DNA of 21,912 nucleotides. Source: Myxococcales bacterium. Its GTDB lineage: Bacteria; Myxococcota; Myxococcia; Myxococcales; Myxococcaceae. The DNA is taken from contig PMBV01000430.1 in the NCBI GenBank assembly GCA_003153055.1, forward strand, positions 1 to 21,912, given 5' to 3'. Shown here piece by piece: positions 1 through 11,246 of the stretch. The notes beneath the pieces were generated by a model. It did not search any database and was not told the DNA's origin. It worked only from the letters and a program-made list of their open reading frames with translations. Position 1 is the first letter of the stretch, and every line of letters starts with the position of its first letter. Both the position numbers and the translations under genes were made by a program.

Positions 1-175
1 GGCCCGCTCCTAGGGCCGCGGGGCCCGGGACGACCGCATTGCCGACACACTTCCGACTGGGTGGCTGAACGTTGGAGTGGCGTGGCGGTTCGTTCGGGCC
101 TCCACCACCCCACGAGTTCACTCTGACTCGAGAGCTTCAGGGTTCAGGCAGTGCCCTTCGTCTTGAGCCCTCTGC
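1..175 (+). repeat. Left arm of a large imperfect inverted repeat
   Basis: This stretch matches the reverse complement of 259-434. A hand alignment gives about 140 identical columns out of 176 with one gap. The best block pairs 120-175 with 259-314 (48 of 56 identical). The arm starts at the window edge, so it may continue further left. No convincing gene lies here: the short open frames have no recognisable domain and run through the repeat. The 83-nt centre (176-258) keeps weak symmetry (15 of 24 next to the arm). It could be two inverted copies of a dispersed intergenic repeat, a foldback element, or a sequence whose transcript folds into a long hairpin. Confidence 0.8.
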
Positions 176-258
176 TGATCAAGGACACAGGTGGACTCCA
201 AACAGCGATCGAGCTGCCTCGGCGGTCCTGAATGGGAGTGCAACCAAGACGTTGACCG

Positions 259-434
259 GCAGAGGGCCGAAGACCAAGGGCATTGCCTGAACCCTGAAGC
301 TCGAGGCTCAGAGTGAATGACGGCGGTGGGGGAGGCCCGGGAGAGCCGCCACGCCACTCGAGCGTTCAGCCACCGAGAGGCAGACCGTTCGGCAGTGCGG
401 TCGTCCGAGGGCCCCGCGGCCCTGAGAGCGGGCC
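259..434 (-). repeat. Right arm of the large imperfect inverted repeat
   Basis: Reverse-complement partner of 1-175. Shared blocks include GGTGGCTGAACG, GAGTGGCGTGGCGG and CTTCAGGGTTCAGGCA. The arm ends around 434, before the 3' end of the carotenoid gene at 521. The remaining 435-520 is GC-rich with two tiny hairpins (CGCCC-GGC-GGGCG and GCCC-AGT-GGGC). Neither has a T-run, and I see no gene there. Confidence 0.8.
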
Positions 435-520
435 CCCCGCGCCCGGCGGGCGAGGGGCGGGGGGGAGTGGGCGAAGGAGACGCCCAGTGGGCAGACGAGC
501 CGCTGCGGATGAGCGGTGCC

Positions 521-1453
521 TCAGCCACCTCTCGGCCCAGAGGCCTGCTTTTCACGCCTCCCCAATTCCCCCAACAACACAGTCTTACTCAGCACCAGCA
601 CCGCAATGAAGAGCATCGTCCCCACCGCGATGAGACCACCAGACAACCTGATATCCTTCGCCCGCCACGCGAAGCCGTCGCGGGCCTGAGCCCCCACATC
701 GTCACTCGAGAGCCCCAACAAAACGAGGTTCAAAATCAGCACCCCGTACGCCGTGGTCAACTGGACCCAATTCCTCTTCGTGTACACGAAGTCTGGAGCC
801 GCCTCACCGCCTTGCCGGCTCATGTACAACGAGAACAGCAAAAACATCGTGAACGTACAGAGATACCACCCGTAAAAATTCTGTATCGGCACCCCGAAGT
901 ACGCCCCACCCTCATGCCACTCCCAATTCCGGGACACCGTCGACATCCCCGGGTCCATGCTCAAATCCCACATCACCGTGATGAACGTGGACAGCACCGG
1001 CTGCACAATCACATACCTCCCCCGCACCCCATTCTCGAACGACCCGATGATGGCCCCACCGAAATTCCAGGCCAGATAAATCATCTGAAAATACGCAATG
1101 TTAATAATCAGCGGCGTGAAAATGAACTTCGCCCCCAGCTTCTCGGTGTAGTGGTACGCTCCGAACGGAAACCCCGTCGCGATGCTGATGTTCTCATAGA
1201 AATTCCCCACGACGAACACGATGGCGATGAAGACGAGGAGACTCTTCAACCCATAGCGCCTGAACCCGTGCCCCCAGGCGAACAGCACGAGGAAGAACAC
1301 CAGCGCCGATGGCCCGTGGCGAGTGACGACCTCACTGAGTCGCAGGCCATTGAGCACGGCGATGACCGCCGCCATCCCAATGAACCCCCAGAGAACCCAA
1401 TCGAGCCACCCCCTCGTGGCCGACGACTTCGTGACTGCCTCGGATCCATCCAC
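521..1453 (-). CDS. Carotenoid biosynthesis membrane protein (DUF422/CruF-like)
   Basis: A 310-residue polytopic membrane protein with about seven hydrophobic segments. It resembles the Caroten_synth/DUF422 family, which includes CruF-type carotenoid 1',2'-hydratases that add water to the end of acyclic carotenoids. Family-like motifs are FPFGAYHYTEKLGAK near residue 95, WDLSMDPGMS in the middle, and GGAYFGVPIQNFYGW after it, all rich in conserved Tyr, Asp and Trp. The start is a GTG preceded at a good distance by GGAG; an in-frame stop lies just upstream. It follows lptE by 18 bp on the same strand and is probably the last gene of the leuS-lptE unit. The family is fairly secure, but the exact substrate is not visible. 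No other carotenoid genes are in the window. Confidence 0.8.
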   Translation of the reverse strand: MDGSEAVTKSSATRGWLDWVLWGFIGMAAVIAVLNGLRLSEVVTRHGPSALVFFLVLFAWGHGFRRYGLKSLLVFIAIVFVVGNFYENISIATGFPFGAYHYTEKLGAKFIFTPLIINIAYFQMIYLAWNFGGAIIGSFENGVRGRYVIVQPVLSTFITVMWDLSMDPGMSTVSRNWEWHEGGAYFGVPIQNFYGWYLCTFTMFLLFSLYMSRQGGEAAPDFVYTKRNWVQLTTAYGVLILNLVLLGLSSDDVGAQARDGFAWRAKDIRLSGGLIAVGTMLFIAVLVLSKTVLLGELGRREKQASGPRGG

Positions 1454-1471
1454 GATGACGCTCCAGTCACT

Positions 1472-1957
1472 TCATGACGGCGGAGGAACCGACAGTTGCT
1501 CCACCACGTCGCGAGCCAGCACCTCAGCCAACCGCCTGATGGCCGCGCCACGATTCGACTCGGTCAACAACACATCGGCTCCAGACGTGAACGTCTCCAT
1601 CTGACTCACAATCACCTCGCGCAGCACCTGCTCGCCCTTCTTCAGCGTCACCCGCACCGTGCCGGTCACCTGGTAGGTCGGCCTGGGCGCCCCGGGGTAC
1701 GCCACACCACCGCTCCACCCCAGCACCACGCCAGTGATGGTCGCCTCCGCGGCCGCTCCCTCGAGCAGCCCGGCCCGGGCATACCGCTCCCTCACCGCTT
1801 CGGTGACCAGCCCCTCCACATTCGGCTCGGCCGTGCGGTTCTCGAACACCGGCACCCGCACCGACTTCACCCCCGACGGCAACGAGCCCCCAGGCACCGC
1901 GAACCGGTACCCACAGCCCGCCACCAGCATCGTCATCAGCAGGAGCGCTCGTTTCAT
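1472..1957 (-). CDS. lptE: LPS-assembly lipoprotein LptE
   Basis: A 161-residue small lipoprotein. It opens with a short charged, hydrophobic signal ending in a lipobox, LVAG-Cys15, followed by GYRF, as in LptE. The middle carries VPVFENRTAEPNVEGLVTEA, and the C-terminal half is predicted beta/alpha with the family-like RRLAEVLARDVVEQL ending. In Gram-negative bacteria LptE plugs the LptD barrel and helps insert lipopolysaccharide into the outer membrane. Its ATG overlaps the leuS stop by four bases (ATGA), indicating translational coupling. Length is typical. LptD is not in the window. Confidence 0.85.
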   Translation of the reverse strand: MKRALLLMTMLVAGCGYRFAVPGGSLPSGVKSVRVPVFENRTAEPNVEGLVTEAVRERYARAGLLEGAAAEATITGVVLGWSGGVAYPGAPRPTYQVTGTVRVTLKKGEQVLREVIVSQMETFTSGADVLLTESNRGAAIRRLAEVLARDVVEQLSVPPPS

Positions 1958-4440
1958 ACGATGACGAAGTTGACCAACCGCTTGGGAACGAAGACGAACT
2001 TCTTCACCGTCTTGCCGGACAGCGCCGCCTTGACCTTCTCGTCGGCCTCGGCGATCGCCCGCACCTCCGCCTCGGTGGCCGCCAACGGCGCCTGAATCTC
2101 CGCCCGGAGCTTCCCCATCACCTGCACCGCGTAGGGAATGACGTCGTCCACCACCAGCGCCGGTTCCCACTGGGGCCAGCTCTGCTCCTCGAGCGGCGAG
2201 GTCGAGCCATACGCCTCGGCCACCTCGTTCGCGAAGTGCGGCGTGAACGGCACCAGCACCGTACACAGCGTGTTGATCGCCTCGCGCATCGCCGCCCGCT
2301 CGGAGTCCTGAGTCAGCTCCTTGGCCAAATACAGCGCGTTCACGTACTCCATGATGCCGGCGATGGCCGTGTTGAACGACAGCCGCTCGATGGCCTCGGT
2401 CACCCGCTTGAGCGCCTTGTGGGCCGCCTTGCGAATCTCCAAGGCCTTGCCCTCGAACGGCCCCGTCCACGTCGCGTCCTTCGCGCTCGCCTGGTGCGTC
2501 GCCGCCAGCGTCCACACCCGCCGGAGAAACCGGTTCGAGCCCTCCACCTGCTCGTCGCTCCAGTCGAAGTCTCGCTCCGGAGGCCCGGCAAACAACACAT
2601 ATGCCCGCGCCGTGTCCGCGCCGTGCGCCTCGACGATGGTGCTGGGCGCCACCACGTTGCCCCATCGCTTCGACATCTTCCGGCCGTCGGGCCCGTTCAC
2701 GATGCCCTGCGTGATGAGCCGCGTCACCGGCTCCTCCGTCGGCACCAGCCCCAGCTCCTTCATCACCCGCGTCCAGAAGCGAAAGTACAGCAGGTGCATC
2801 GTACCGTGCTCCGGCCCGCCCACGTACACGTCCACCGGCAGGTACTGCTTGGCCTGCTCCACATCGAAAGGCCCCTGCTCGTAGCCCGGAGACAGGTACC
2901 GCGCGAAGTACCAGCAACTGTCGACGAAGGTGTCCATCGTCTCCGCCTCGCGCCGCGCCGGCCCTCCACACCTGGGGCACGTGGTGTTGACCCACGAGGC
3001 CACCTTGGCCAAGGGCGGCTCACCCTTCCCCGTCAGCACCTTGTCGGTCTCGATGTCGGGCAGCCTCACCGGCAACTGCTCGACCGGCACGGGGATGCCC
3101 TCTTTCTTCGGGTCGCACTTTTCACAGTACACGATGGGAATCGGCGTGCCCCAGTAGCGCTGCCGCGAGAAGCCCCAGTCCTTCTGCCGCCACGTCACCG
3201 TGGGCTTCCCCTTGCCCTCCGCGCTCAGCCATTGACCCATCGCCGAGCGCGCCTCACTCGAGGCCTTCCCCGAGTAGCTCCCCGAGCCCACCAGCACTCC
3301 GTCGTCGGTGAAGGCGCCCTGCGCCGGAGCCGCGCCGCTCGAGGGCTCGATGACCGTCTTGATGGCGAGGCCGTACTTCTTGGCGAAGTCGTGGTCGCGG
3401 GAGTCGTGCGCCGGCACGCTCATCACCGCCCCCGTGCCGTAGTCCGACAGGACGAAGTTGGCGATCCACACCGGCACCTTCTCATGGGTGAACGGGTTCA
3501 CCGCGAAGGCTCCGGTGAAGACGCCCTCCTTCTCGGCGCCCTCCTGGGTTCGCTCGACCTTCGACTTGGCCGCCATCGTGGCTGCGAAGGACTCCACCGC
3601 CGCTCGCTGGGCCGGCTGGGTCATCGAGCCCACGAGGGGGTGATCCGGCGCCACCACCACGTAGGTGCAACCGAAGATGGTGTCGACCCGGGTGGTGAAG
3701 ACGCGAATGGCCGCGCCGCCCTGCTCCAGCGGGAAGTCGACCTCCACGCCCTCGCTCTTGCCGATCCAGTTGCGCTGGGCGGCGGTGATGCGATCCGGCC
3801 ACTGCTTGAGCTCGTCGAGGGCCGAGAGCAGCGACTGGGAATACTTGGTGATGCGAAAGGCCCACTCGGGCATCTGCTTGTCGAGCACCTGCGACTCACA
3901 GCGCTCGCAGTGCCCTTCCTTCACCTGCTCGTTGGCGATGACGGTGTGACAGCCAGTGCACCAGTTCACCTTCGAGAACCGCCGGTACACCAGGCCCTTC
4001 TCGAGCATCTTGAGAAAGAACCACTGGTTCCACCGGTAGTACTCGGGCGCCGAGGTGTTGAGCTCGAGAGACCAGTCGTAGGCGTAGCCCAGCGAGATGA
4101 TCTCCTTCTTGAAGCTGGCGATGTTCTCGGCGGTGCGGGTGGCCGGGTGCACGCCGTCTTTGATGGCCGCGTTCTCGGCCGGCAGCCCGAAGGCGTCCCA
4201 CCCCATGGGGTGCACCACGTCGAAGCCCTTCATGCGGTAGTACCGGGCGTACACGTCACCGAGCAAGTAGTTGCGCACGTGCCCCATGTGCATCTTCCCC
4301 GAGGGGTACGGCAGCATCTCGAGCACGTACTTCTTGCCCATGGGGCTCTTCCGGCCCTTGCGGAAGGTGCCCCGCGACTCCCAGCGCTGCTGCCACTTCG
4401 GCTCGATGACCGACGCTTCGTATTGCTCCTGCATGACCAT
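1954..4440 (-). CDS. leuS: Leucyl-tRNA synthetase
   Basis: An 828-residue class Ia synthetase that charges tRNA-Leu with leucine in the cytoplasm. The HIGH motif is HMGH at residues 51-54, within YPSGKMHMGH. A zinc-type cysteine set follows (CTGCH and CERC). The CP1 editing domain carries TTRVDTIFG and GTGAVMSVPAHDSRDHDF. The insertion with TWRQKDWGFSRQRYWG and the catalytic loop GRKMSKRWGN (Lys588) come later, then the anticodon-binding helices. The loop ends KMSKR rather than the usual KMSKS. ATG 4440 was chosen because AAGG lies 5 nt upstream; a second in-frame ATG at 4434 (MQEQY) is the alternative. An open frame continues upstream, but that part is antisense to ileS. First gene of leuS-lptE-carotenoid. 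Confidence 0.95.
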   Translation of the reverse strand: MVMQEQYEASVIEPKWQQRWESRGTFRKGRKSPMGKKYVLEMLPYPSGKMHMGHVRNYLLGDVYARYYRMKGFDVVHPMGWDAFGLPAENAAIKDGVHPATRTAENIASFKKEIISLGYAYDWSLELNTSAPEYYRWNQWFFLKMLEKGLVYRRFSKVNWCTGCHTVIANEQVKEGHCERCESQVLDKQMPEWAFRITKYSQSLLSALDELKQWPDRITAAQRNWIGKSEGVEVDFPLEQGGAAIRVFTTRVDTIFGCTYVVVAPDHPLVGSMTQPAQRAAVESFAATMAAKSKVERTQEGAEKEGVFTGAFAVNPFTHEKVPVWIANFVLSDYGTGAVMSVPAHDSRDHDFAKKYGLAIKTVIEPSSGAAPAQGAFTDDGVLVGSGSYSGKASSEARSAMGQWLSAEGKGKPTVTWRQKDWGFSRQRYWGTPIPIVYCEKCDPKKEGIPVPVEQLPVRLPDIETDKVLTGKGEPPLAKVASWVNTTCPRCGGPARREAETMDTFVDSCWYFARYLSPGYEQGPFDVEQAKQYLPVDVYVGGPEHGTMHLLYFRFWTRVMKELGLVPTEEPVTRLITQGIVNGPDGRKMSKRWGNVVAPSTIVEAHGADTARAYVLFAGPPERDFDWSDEQVEGSNRFLRRVWTLAATHQASAKDATWTGPFEGKALEIRKAAHKALKRVTEAIERLSFNTAIAGIMEYVNALYLAKELTQDSERAAMREAINTLCTVLVPFTPHFANEVAEAYGSTSPLEEQSWPQWEPALVVDDVIPYAVQVMGKLRAEIQAPLAATEAEVRAIAEADEKVKAALSGKTVKKFVFVPKRLVNFVIV

Positions 4441-4533
4441 GGGCGCCTTGTAAGGGACGCCCGGCACTGACGCAACGAGCGGCTCCTCGCACAGGCCCTT
4501 GCCCGAGGCCCCGCTTCCCGCTACGGCTGGGGC
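4441..4533. promoter_or_regulatory. Divergent leuS/ileS promoter region
   Basis: This 93-bp gap between the divergent starts of leuS and ileS must hold at least one promoter for each gene unless transcription begins outside it. I see no T-box, attenuator or clear -10/-35 pair, and the region is GC-rich. The only ribosome-binding site I can defend is AAGG upstream of leuS; the ileS start has only a GGGG immediately before the ATG. Confidence 0.4.
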
Positions 4534-7701
<3,168 letters not shown>

Positions 7702-7722
7702 GCGCATCCGTCACCGGCGAAC

Positions 7723-7922
7723 GCGGGTGCGACGGCGCCGGTGCGCATTCAGTGGGACCCGGAGCGGAACCTGCGGGGTGACACGATCGAGCGCCGGTCC
7801 ATTCAGGTCGGCCTGGGCCGGGCCGTGGCCGCCGAGTACGCCTTGAGTGGATCGCCCGCATCGAGGACTGCACTCCGCTGGTGAGCGAGCTCCGTGGGCT
7901 CAGGAGGGTCAGCGAGGGTTGA
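7723..7922 (+). pseudogene. Frameshifted C-terminal relic of a DUF4291 gene
   Basis: Starting 21 bp after ileS, one frame reads VRIQWDPERNLRGD then RRSIQVGLGRAVAAEY (from 7741). At about 7841-7845 the match moves to another frame as EWIARIEDCTPLVSELRGLRR and stops at 7922. Joined, this resembles the C-terminal half of DUF4291 proteins (WDPER, RSIQ.GL, WI..I.D.TPLV). The N-terminal half is absent, so the gene is both truncated and frameshifted. The family assignment is from memory of the motif. The two-frame continuation is directly visible. Confidence 0.65.
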
Positions 7923-7973
7923 AAAGCGGCCTTGATGTGGAGTGGTGTCCTGGGGGACAGGGCTCCGGGCCAG

Positions 7974-8058
7974 CTCGAGGCCTGGTCACTCCCCAGCCCT
8001 GTCATCACGGAGTACCGATTTGTACACCGTGATGACACGACTGGAGACCCGTGCCCAC
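7974..8058 (+). repeat. 85-bp direct repeat, copy A, with inverted-repeat core
   Basis: Matches 8389-8473 at 77 of 85 positions without gaps. The core is a perfect 11-bp inverted repeat, TGTCATCACGG and CCGTGATGACA. In this copy it continues inward through one mismatch into GTAC/GTAC, leaving a 6-nt loop. There is no T-run, so it is not a standard intrinsic terminator. It could be a small dispersed or MITE-like element, or an operator. Confidence 0.8.
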
Positions 8059-8388
8059 TCGGCAGGTGGCCTCTTGGTCGAGGAGGCGGAATACTCACGG
8101 CTACGGACGGAGCTCGAAGGCGGGGCGGTGGTTGGGCTGTCGCGGCTCCGGGCGAACGCAGCGAGCACCTCAGGCGCGGCACCATGACGCAAGTATTGCG
8201 GGTCCAGTGACATGAGCGGCGCGGCAGAGGGTCTTGGTGCCGGCCGGGGGACTCACGAGGTGTTTCGAGGTCGAGGGGCTGGCAGGTAGAGGCACGGCGT
8301 ATGGCGCCCGGACGCCCTCGTCCCCTTTGGGCTGCAGCCCGTCCTGCGCCCCGCACGGCGAGCAGGGTCGCTGAGCTTCGGTACCCAC
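8059..8388. other. Gene-poor spacer between the two 85-bp repeats
   Basis: 330 bp with no open frame I would call a gene. Short frames on both strands lack recognisable domains and credible ribosome-binding sites. The sequence is probably decayed DNA of the same scar that holds the DUF4291 relic. I cannot identify its source. The stretch 8474-8607 beyond copy B is similarly empty. Confidence 0.5.
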
Positions 8389-8473
8389 CTCGAGGCCTGG
8401 TCACTCCCCAGCCCTGTCATCACGGATGACAGATTTGTACACCGTGATGACAGGCTCGGAGACCCATGCCCAC
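8389..8473 (+). repeat. 85-bp direct repeat, copy B, with inverted-repeat core
   Basis: Second copy, same orientation, 415 bp from copy A. The inverted-repeat stem here is 13 bp, CCTGTCATCACGG and CCGTGATGACAGG, around a 16-nt loop. Six of the eight differences from copy A fall in the loop or just outside the right arm, so the 11-bp core arms are identical in both copies. That pattern suggests the hairpin or dyad is the conserved part. Confidence 0.8.
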
Positions 8474-8607
8474 CAGCCACCTCTCGCGGCCGGGCACGAG
8501 GCAGCATGGCTCGTCCTGACGCGGGCCCTCTCGACGGCCGGTCGGAAGTCGAGGAGCTGGTGGCGATGAGCACGGCGAGGACTCCCTGACCCACTGCCCG
8601 CCCTCGA

Positions 8608-8634
8608 GGTGCTTGGACATTCGAGCCGAGCACC
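8608..8634. terminator. Possible hairpin after the XRE-cupin gene
   Basis: GGTGCTTGG and CCGAGCACC can pair around a 9-nt loop, four bases past the XRE-cupin stop. One pair is G-U if read on the plus strand and a mismatch if read on the minus strand. No T-tract follows, so this is only a weak terminator candidate. Confidence 0.25.
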
Positions 8635-8637
8635 CCG

Positions 8638-9264
8638 TCAGCCGATGAGCTCCGGGTAGGTCATCACCAAGTACATCACGGCCCGCTCGCTCCCCAGGTT
8701 GAGGTAGGCGTGCGGCCGATCGGCCTCGAAGAAGACGGCGTCACCAGCCGAGAGCGTGTGCCGCTCCGAGCCCGCCTCGATGGCCACCTGCCCAGCATTG
8801 AGCACCAGGTTCTCGACGGTGCCCGGCGCGTGCGCCTCGGCCCGCTCCACGCCACCGGGAGCCAGGACCAGCTCGTAGAACTCCACCCGGCGGGGCTCGT
8901 CGAAGGGAAAGAGGGCCCGAGACGAGAAGCTCCCGTCGTGCGAAGAGAGCACCTTGGCCTCGACACCCTTGAGCACCCGGGTCGTCTTGGCGCCACGCTC
9001 GGTGAGCAGGGCCGAGAACGGCACGTCGAGCGCTCGGGCGATCTTCCAGACCACGGTGATGGTCGGCACGCTCTGGCCGAGCTCGATTTGACTCAGCATG
9101 GCCCGGCTCACATCGGCGAGCGTGCCGAGGCGCTCCAATGACAGGCCACGCTGAGTTCGCAACCGGCGCTGGTTCTGGCCAATCACCGCGGCGGGCTGAA
9201 TCTCTCCGACCTTGAGCCCACCAGCCATCGGCCTTCGCACCCGCTTCGCTCCGGCCGCGCTCAT
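8638..9264 (-). CDS. XRE-family regulator with C-terminal cupin domain
   Basis: A 208-residue predicted transcription factor. Residues 29-88 form an XRE/Cro-type helix-turn-helix (NQRRLRTQRGLSLERLG, then DVSRAMLSQIELGQ and PTITVVWKIARAL). Residues 131-203 form a cupin_2 barrel (EAHAPGTVENLVLNAG and LSAGDAVFFEADRPHAYLNLG) with possible metal or ligand residues His145, Glu151 and His185. Such proteins bind DNA as dimers and respond to a small ligand in the cupin; here the ligand is unknown. I prefer ATG 9264. A GTG at 9276 is also in frame, and neither has a strong ribosome-binding site. It lies downstream of the kinase-like gene on the same strand, so the two may be co-transcribed. Confidence 0.85.
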   Translation of the reverse strand: MSAAGAKRVRRPMAGGLKVGEIQPAAVIGQNQRRLRTQRGLSLERLGTLADVSRAMLSQIELGQSVPTITVVWKIARALDVPFSALLTERGAKTTRVLKGVEAKVLSSHDGSFSSRALFPFDEPRRVEFYELVLAPGGVERAEAHAPGTVENLVLNAGQVAIEAGSERHTLSAGDAVFFEADRPHAYLNLGSERAVMYLVMTYPELIG

Positions 9265-9303
9265 CGCTGGCACCACCGAGCCCAGGCTGGCCAGAGGGGC
9301 CGC

Positions 9304-11109
9304 TCACCCGGGGTTCGAGGCGATGAGGCGCTCCAGCCGTTTCAGGTTCGCCTGGTAGGTTCGATTACTCGGATCCAGGGCGACCGCTTCACGCCAGGCC
9401 TCGAGGGCTCGCTGGTGGTCCTTGTGGTGCACCAGCTCGAGGCCGCGATCGAAGGCGACCAGCGCCTGCTTCGCCTCGGGCGAGAGGCTCGCGATGGGCG
9501 GTGGCGGCACCGGCTCGGTGGCCTTCCGGGTGGAGAAGACCGACCCCAAAGGCGGACTGGCACCCTTCTCTCGCGGCGCCAAAGTGGCCATCGAGAAGGC
9601 CTGCGACCGTGACGCCCGCCACGAGGGAAAGAGCGCCTTGGGCGGAGCAGGGACCGGCTTCGAGGCGTCGGCCGACGGTCGAGGGCTGGGCTCGGGCGGT
9701 GCGACTGGAGCCTCCAACGGCGGCAGCGGACCCTCCAACCTCGGAGCGGCGAAAGGCACGGAGCGCTGCGTCTTGGGCTCATCCCAGAAGGCCGCGACCG
9801 CGGCGTCGGCGGCTGAGCTCGATGGCTGGGCCGGCGCGACTTCCTCGACCACGGGCAGCGCTCCAGATTCCGTCCGCGCTTTTCCCGTCATCGACAACGT
9901 CACCCGCCGAGGCGCCGCGCTCGTCTCGGCCGAGCTCCCGCCTTCGGGCATCCGCCGGGGAGCCGATGGCGTCGGCGTCGAGCTCGACCGGCCGTTCTGG
10001 AGCGACTTGGCGGAGAGCGCCACAAGGGCGGGAATGCGGATGGGCGCGCCGTTTGTCCAGGCTGTCGACTTGCTCACTGGAGGAATCTTGGGCGGGAGGC
10101 GCGCCGCGGACTCGGCGCCGCCGGGCACGGGCGGCGTCGGCACCGCTTTCTGTATCCCCGAGAGCGTGGTTGTCTTGGCCTTTCCTTCGTGGGGGAACAG
10201 CCCAGTCACGTAGGGCTCCAGTGAAGACGAGAGGCTCTCGGGGTCGACCTGCGCGAGGTAGCCAATCAGCGCCCGCGCCAGCGTCGTCGGGCTCGAGTAG
10301 CGAGCCGCGGGGTCGACGTCGATGGCTCGAAGAATGATGTCCGACAAGTGGCCTGGGACGCCCGGGTTGTGAACACTCGGCGGCGGTGGAGAGAGGGTGG
10401 TGCTCTGCGGGCCCGATCTCGAGACTGGCACCTCATCGAAGGGAAACACGCCCGTCGCATACTCGTACAGCACCACGCCCAATGCGTAGACATCCGAGGC
10501 CGGCGTCGCCTCCGAGGCCTCCTCTCGCTCGGGAGCCAGGTACCGTGACCGGCCCGGAGTGTCGGGCCGCGCCGGGTCGGTGATGCTCGGGTTGAAGCCG
10601 AGATCGAGCAACTTCACCGTTCCGTTGAAGGCCACCGTGATGTTCTCGGGACGCACCTCGAGGCGCACCGGGACCTTGCCGCTTCGCCCCTCGAAGGTGT
10701 GCACATACGACAGCGCGGCGCAGACATCGATGGCAACCCGAACGAGAAACCACAGCTCGAGTTGCTGGTTCGCCTTGCGCGCGCGGCGATCGATTTGCCT
10801 CAGGGTGCGGCCGGGGAGAAATTCCGTCGCCAAGAAGGAACGCCCATCGAGCTGGCCGAAGTCGACGACCTCCATCACGTTGGGGTGCGTCAGCTGGGCC
10901 GCGAGCGAGGCCTCGGCCAAGAAAGACTCCGCGAGCGCGACATCGTCCTCGCTCCGCGGCCGAACGGTCTTCAGCAGCATCAGCCTTCGACGGTCTGGCT
11001 TGCTCAGCTCAGCCAGCCAGACACTCGCCATCCCCAGAGACGAGACGCGAGCGAGCAGCTTGTAGCTCCCGATGAAGACCCCAGGGTGAACGTCTGGAGG
11101 TGTGAGCAT
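9304..11109 (-). CDS. Hanks-type Ser/Thr kinase-like protein, probable pseudokinase
   Basis: A 601-residue protein with an N-terminal kinase fold (about residues 14-280), a long Pro/Ser-rich linker, and a short C-terminal helical repeat resembling one TPR (about 545-590). The catalytic motifs are degraded. The glycine loop reads ARVSSLGMASV. The HRD loop reads RLEVRPEN, with Glu151 in place of the catalytic Asp. DFG is DLG (Asp169). The ATP-binding Lys47 and an APE motif (LAPE) are kept. It may bind nucleotide or act as a scaffold rather than phosphorylate. There is no transmembrane segment. ATG 11109 was chosen because GGAG lies about 8 nt upstream; the open frame continues to 11241 without a better site. 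Confidence 0.8.
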   Translation of the reverse strand: MLTPPDVHPGVFIGSYKLLARVSSLGMASVWLAELSKPDRRRLMLLKTVRPRSEDDVALAESFLAEASLAAQLTHPNVMEVVDFGQLDGRSFLATEFLPGRTLRQIDRRARKANQQLELWFLVRVAIDVCAALSYVHTFEGRSGKVPVRLEVRPENITVAFNGTVKLLDLGFNPSITDPARPDTPGRSRYLAPEREEASEATPASDVYALGVVLYEYATGVFPFDEVPVSRSGPQSTTLSPPPPSVHNPGVPGHLSDIILRAIDVDPAARYSSPTTLARALIGYLAQVDPESLSSSLEPYVTGLFPHEGKAKTTTLSGIQKAVPTPPVPGGAESAARLPPKIPPVSKSTAWTNGAPIRIPALVALSAKSLQNGRSSSTPTPSAPRRMPEGGSSAETSAAPRRVTLSMTGKARTESGALPVVEEVAPAQPSSSAADAAVAAFWDEPKTQRSVPFAAPRLEGPLPPLEAPVAPPEPSPRPSADASKPVPAPPKALFPSWRASRSQAFSMATLAPREKGASPPLGSVFSTRKATEPVPPPPIASLSPEAKQALVAFDRGLELVHHKDHQRALEAWREAVALDPSNRTYQANLKRLERLIASNPG

Positions 11110-11246
11110 CGGCTCTCCGATGGTCGAGGGGAAACGCGGCATTTTGAGGTACGGGCTATTCCCAAGGACTCTTGATGTCGTCAATCGCCCACATCCTAGC
11201 CCATCACTGTGCGCCCGGCTGAAGACACCATTGCTCGTCACTGTAG

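Noticed and set aside
317..1477. 386-codon plus-strand open frame opposite the carotenoid gene
   Set aside because: Runs through the inverted repeat and then antisense to a clear membrane protein; composition is typical of a shadow frame.
2236..4470. 744-codon plus-strand open frame opposite leuS
   Set aside because: His/Arg/Leu-rich shadow of a secure synthetase gene, with no recognisable domain.
7986..8213. Short minus-strand frame across repeat copy A
   Set aside because: Part of it is repeat sequence, it has no domain, and no comparable frame is kept across copy B.
7974..8473. The repeat pair as a CRISPR array
   Set aside because: Only two units, 415 bp apart, with 85-bp repeats; no regular spacers and no cas genes.
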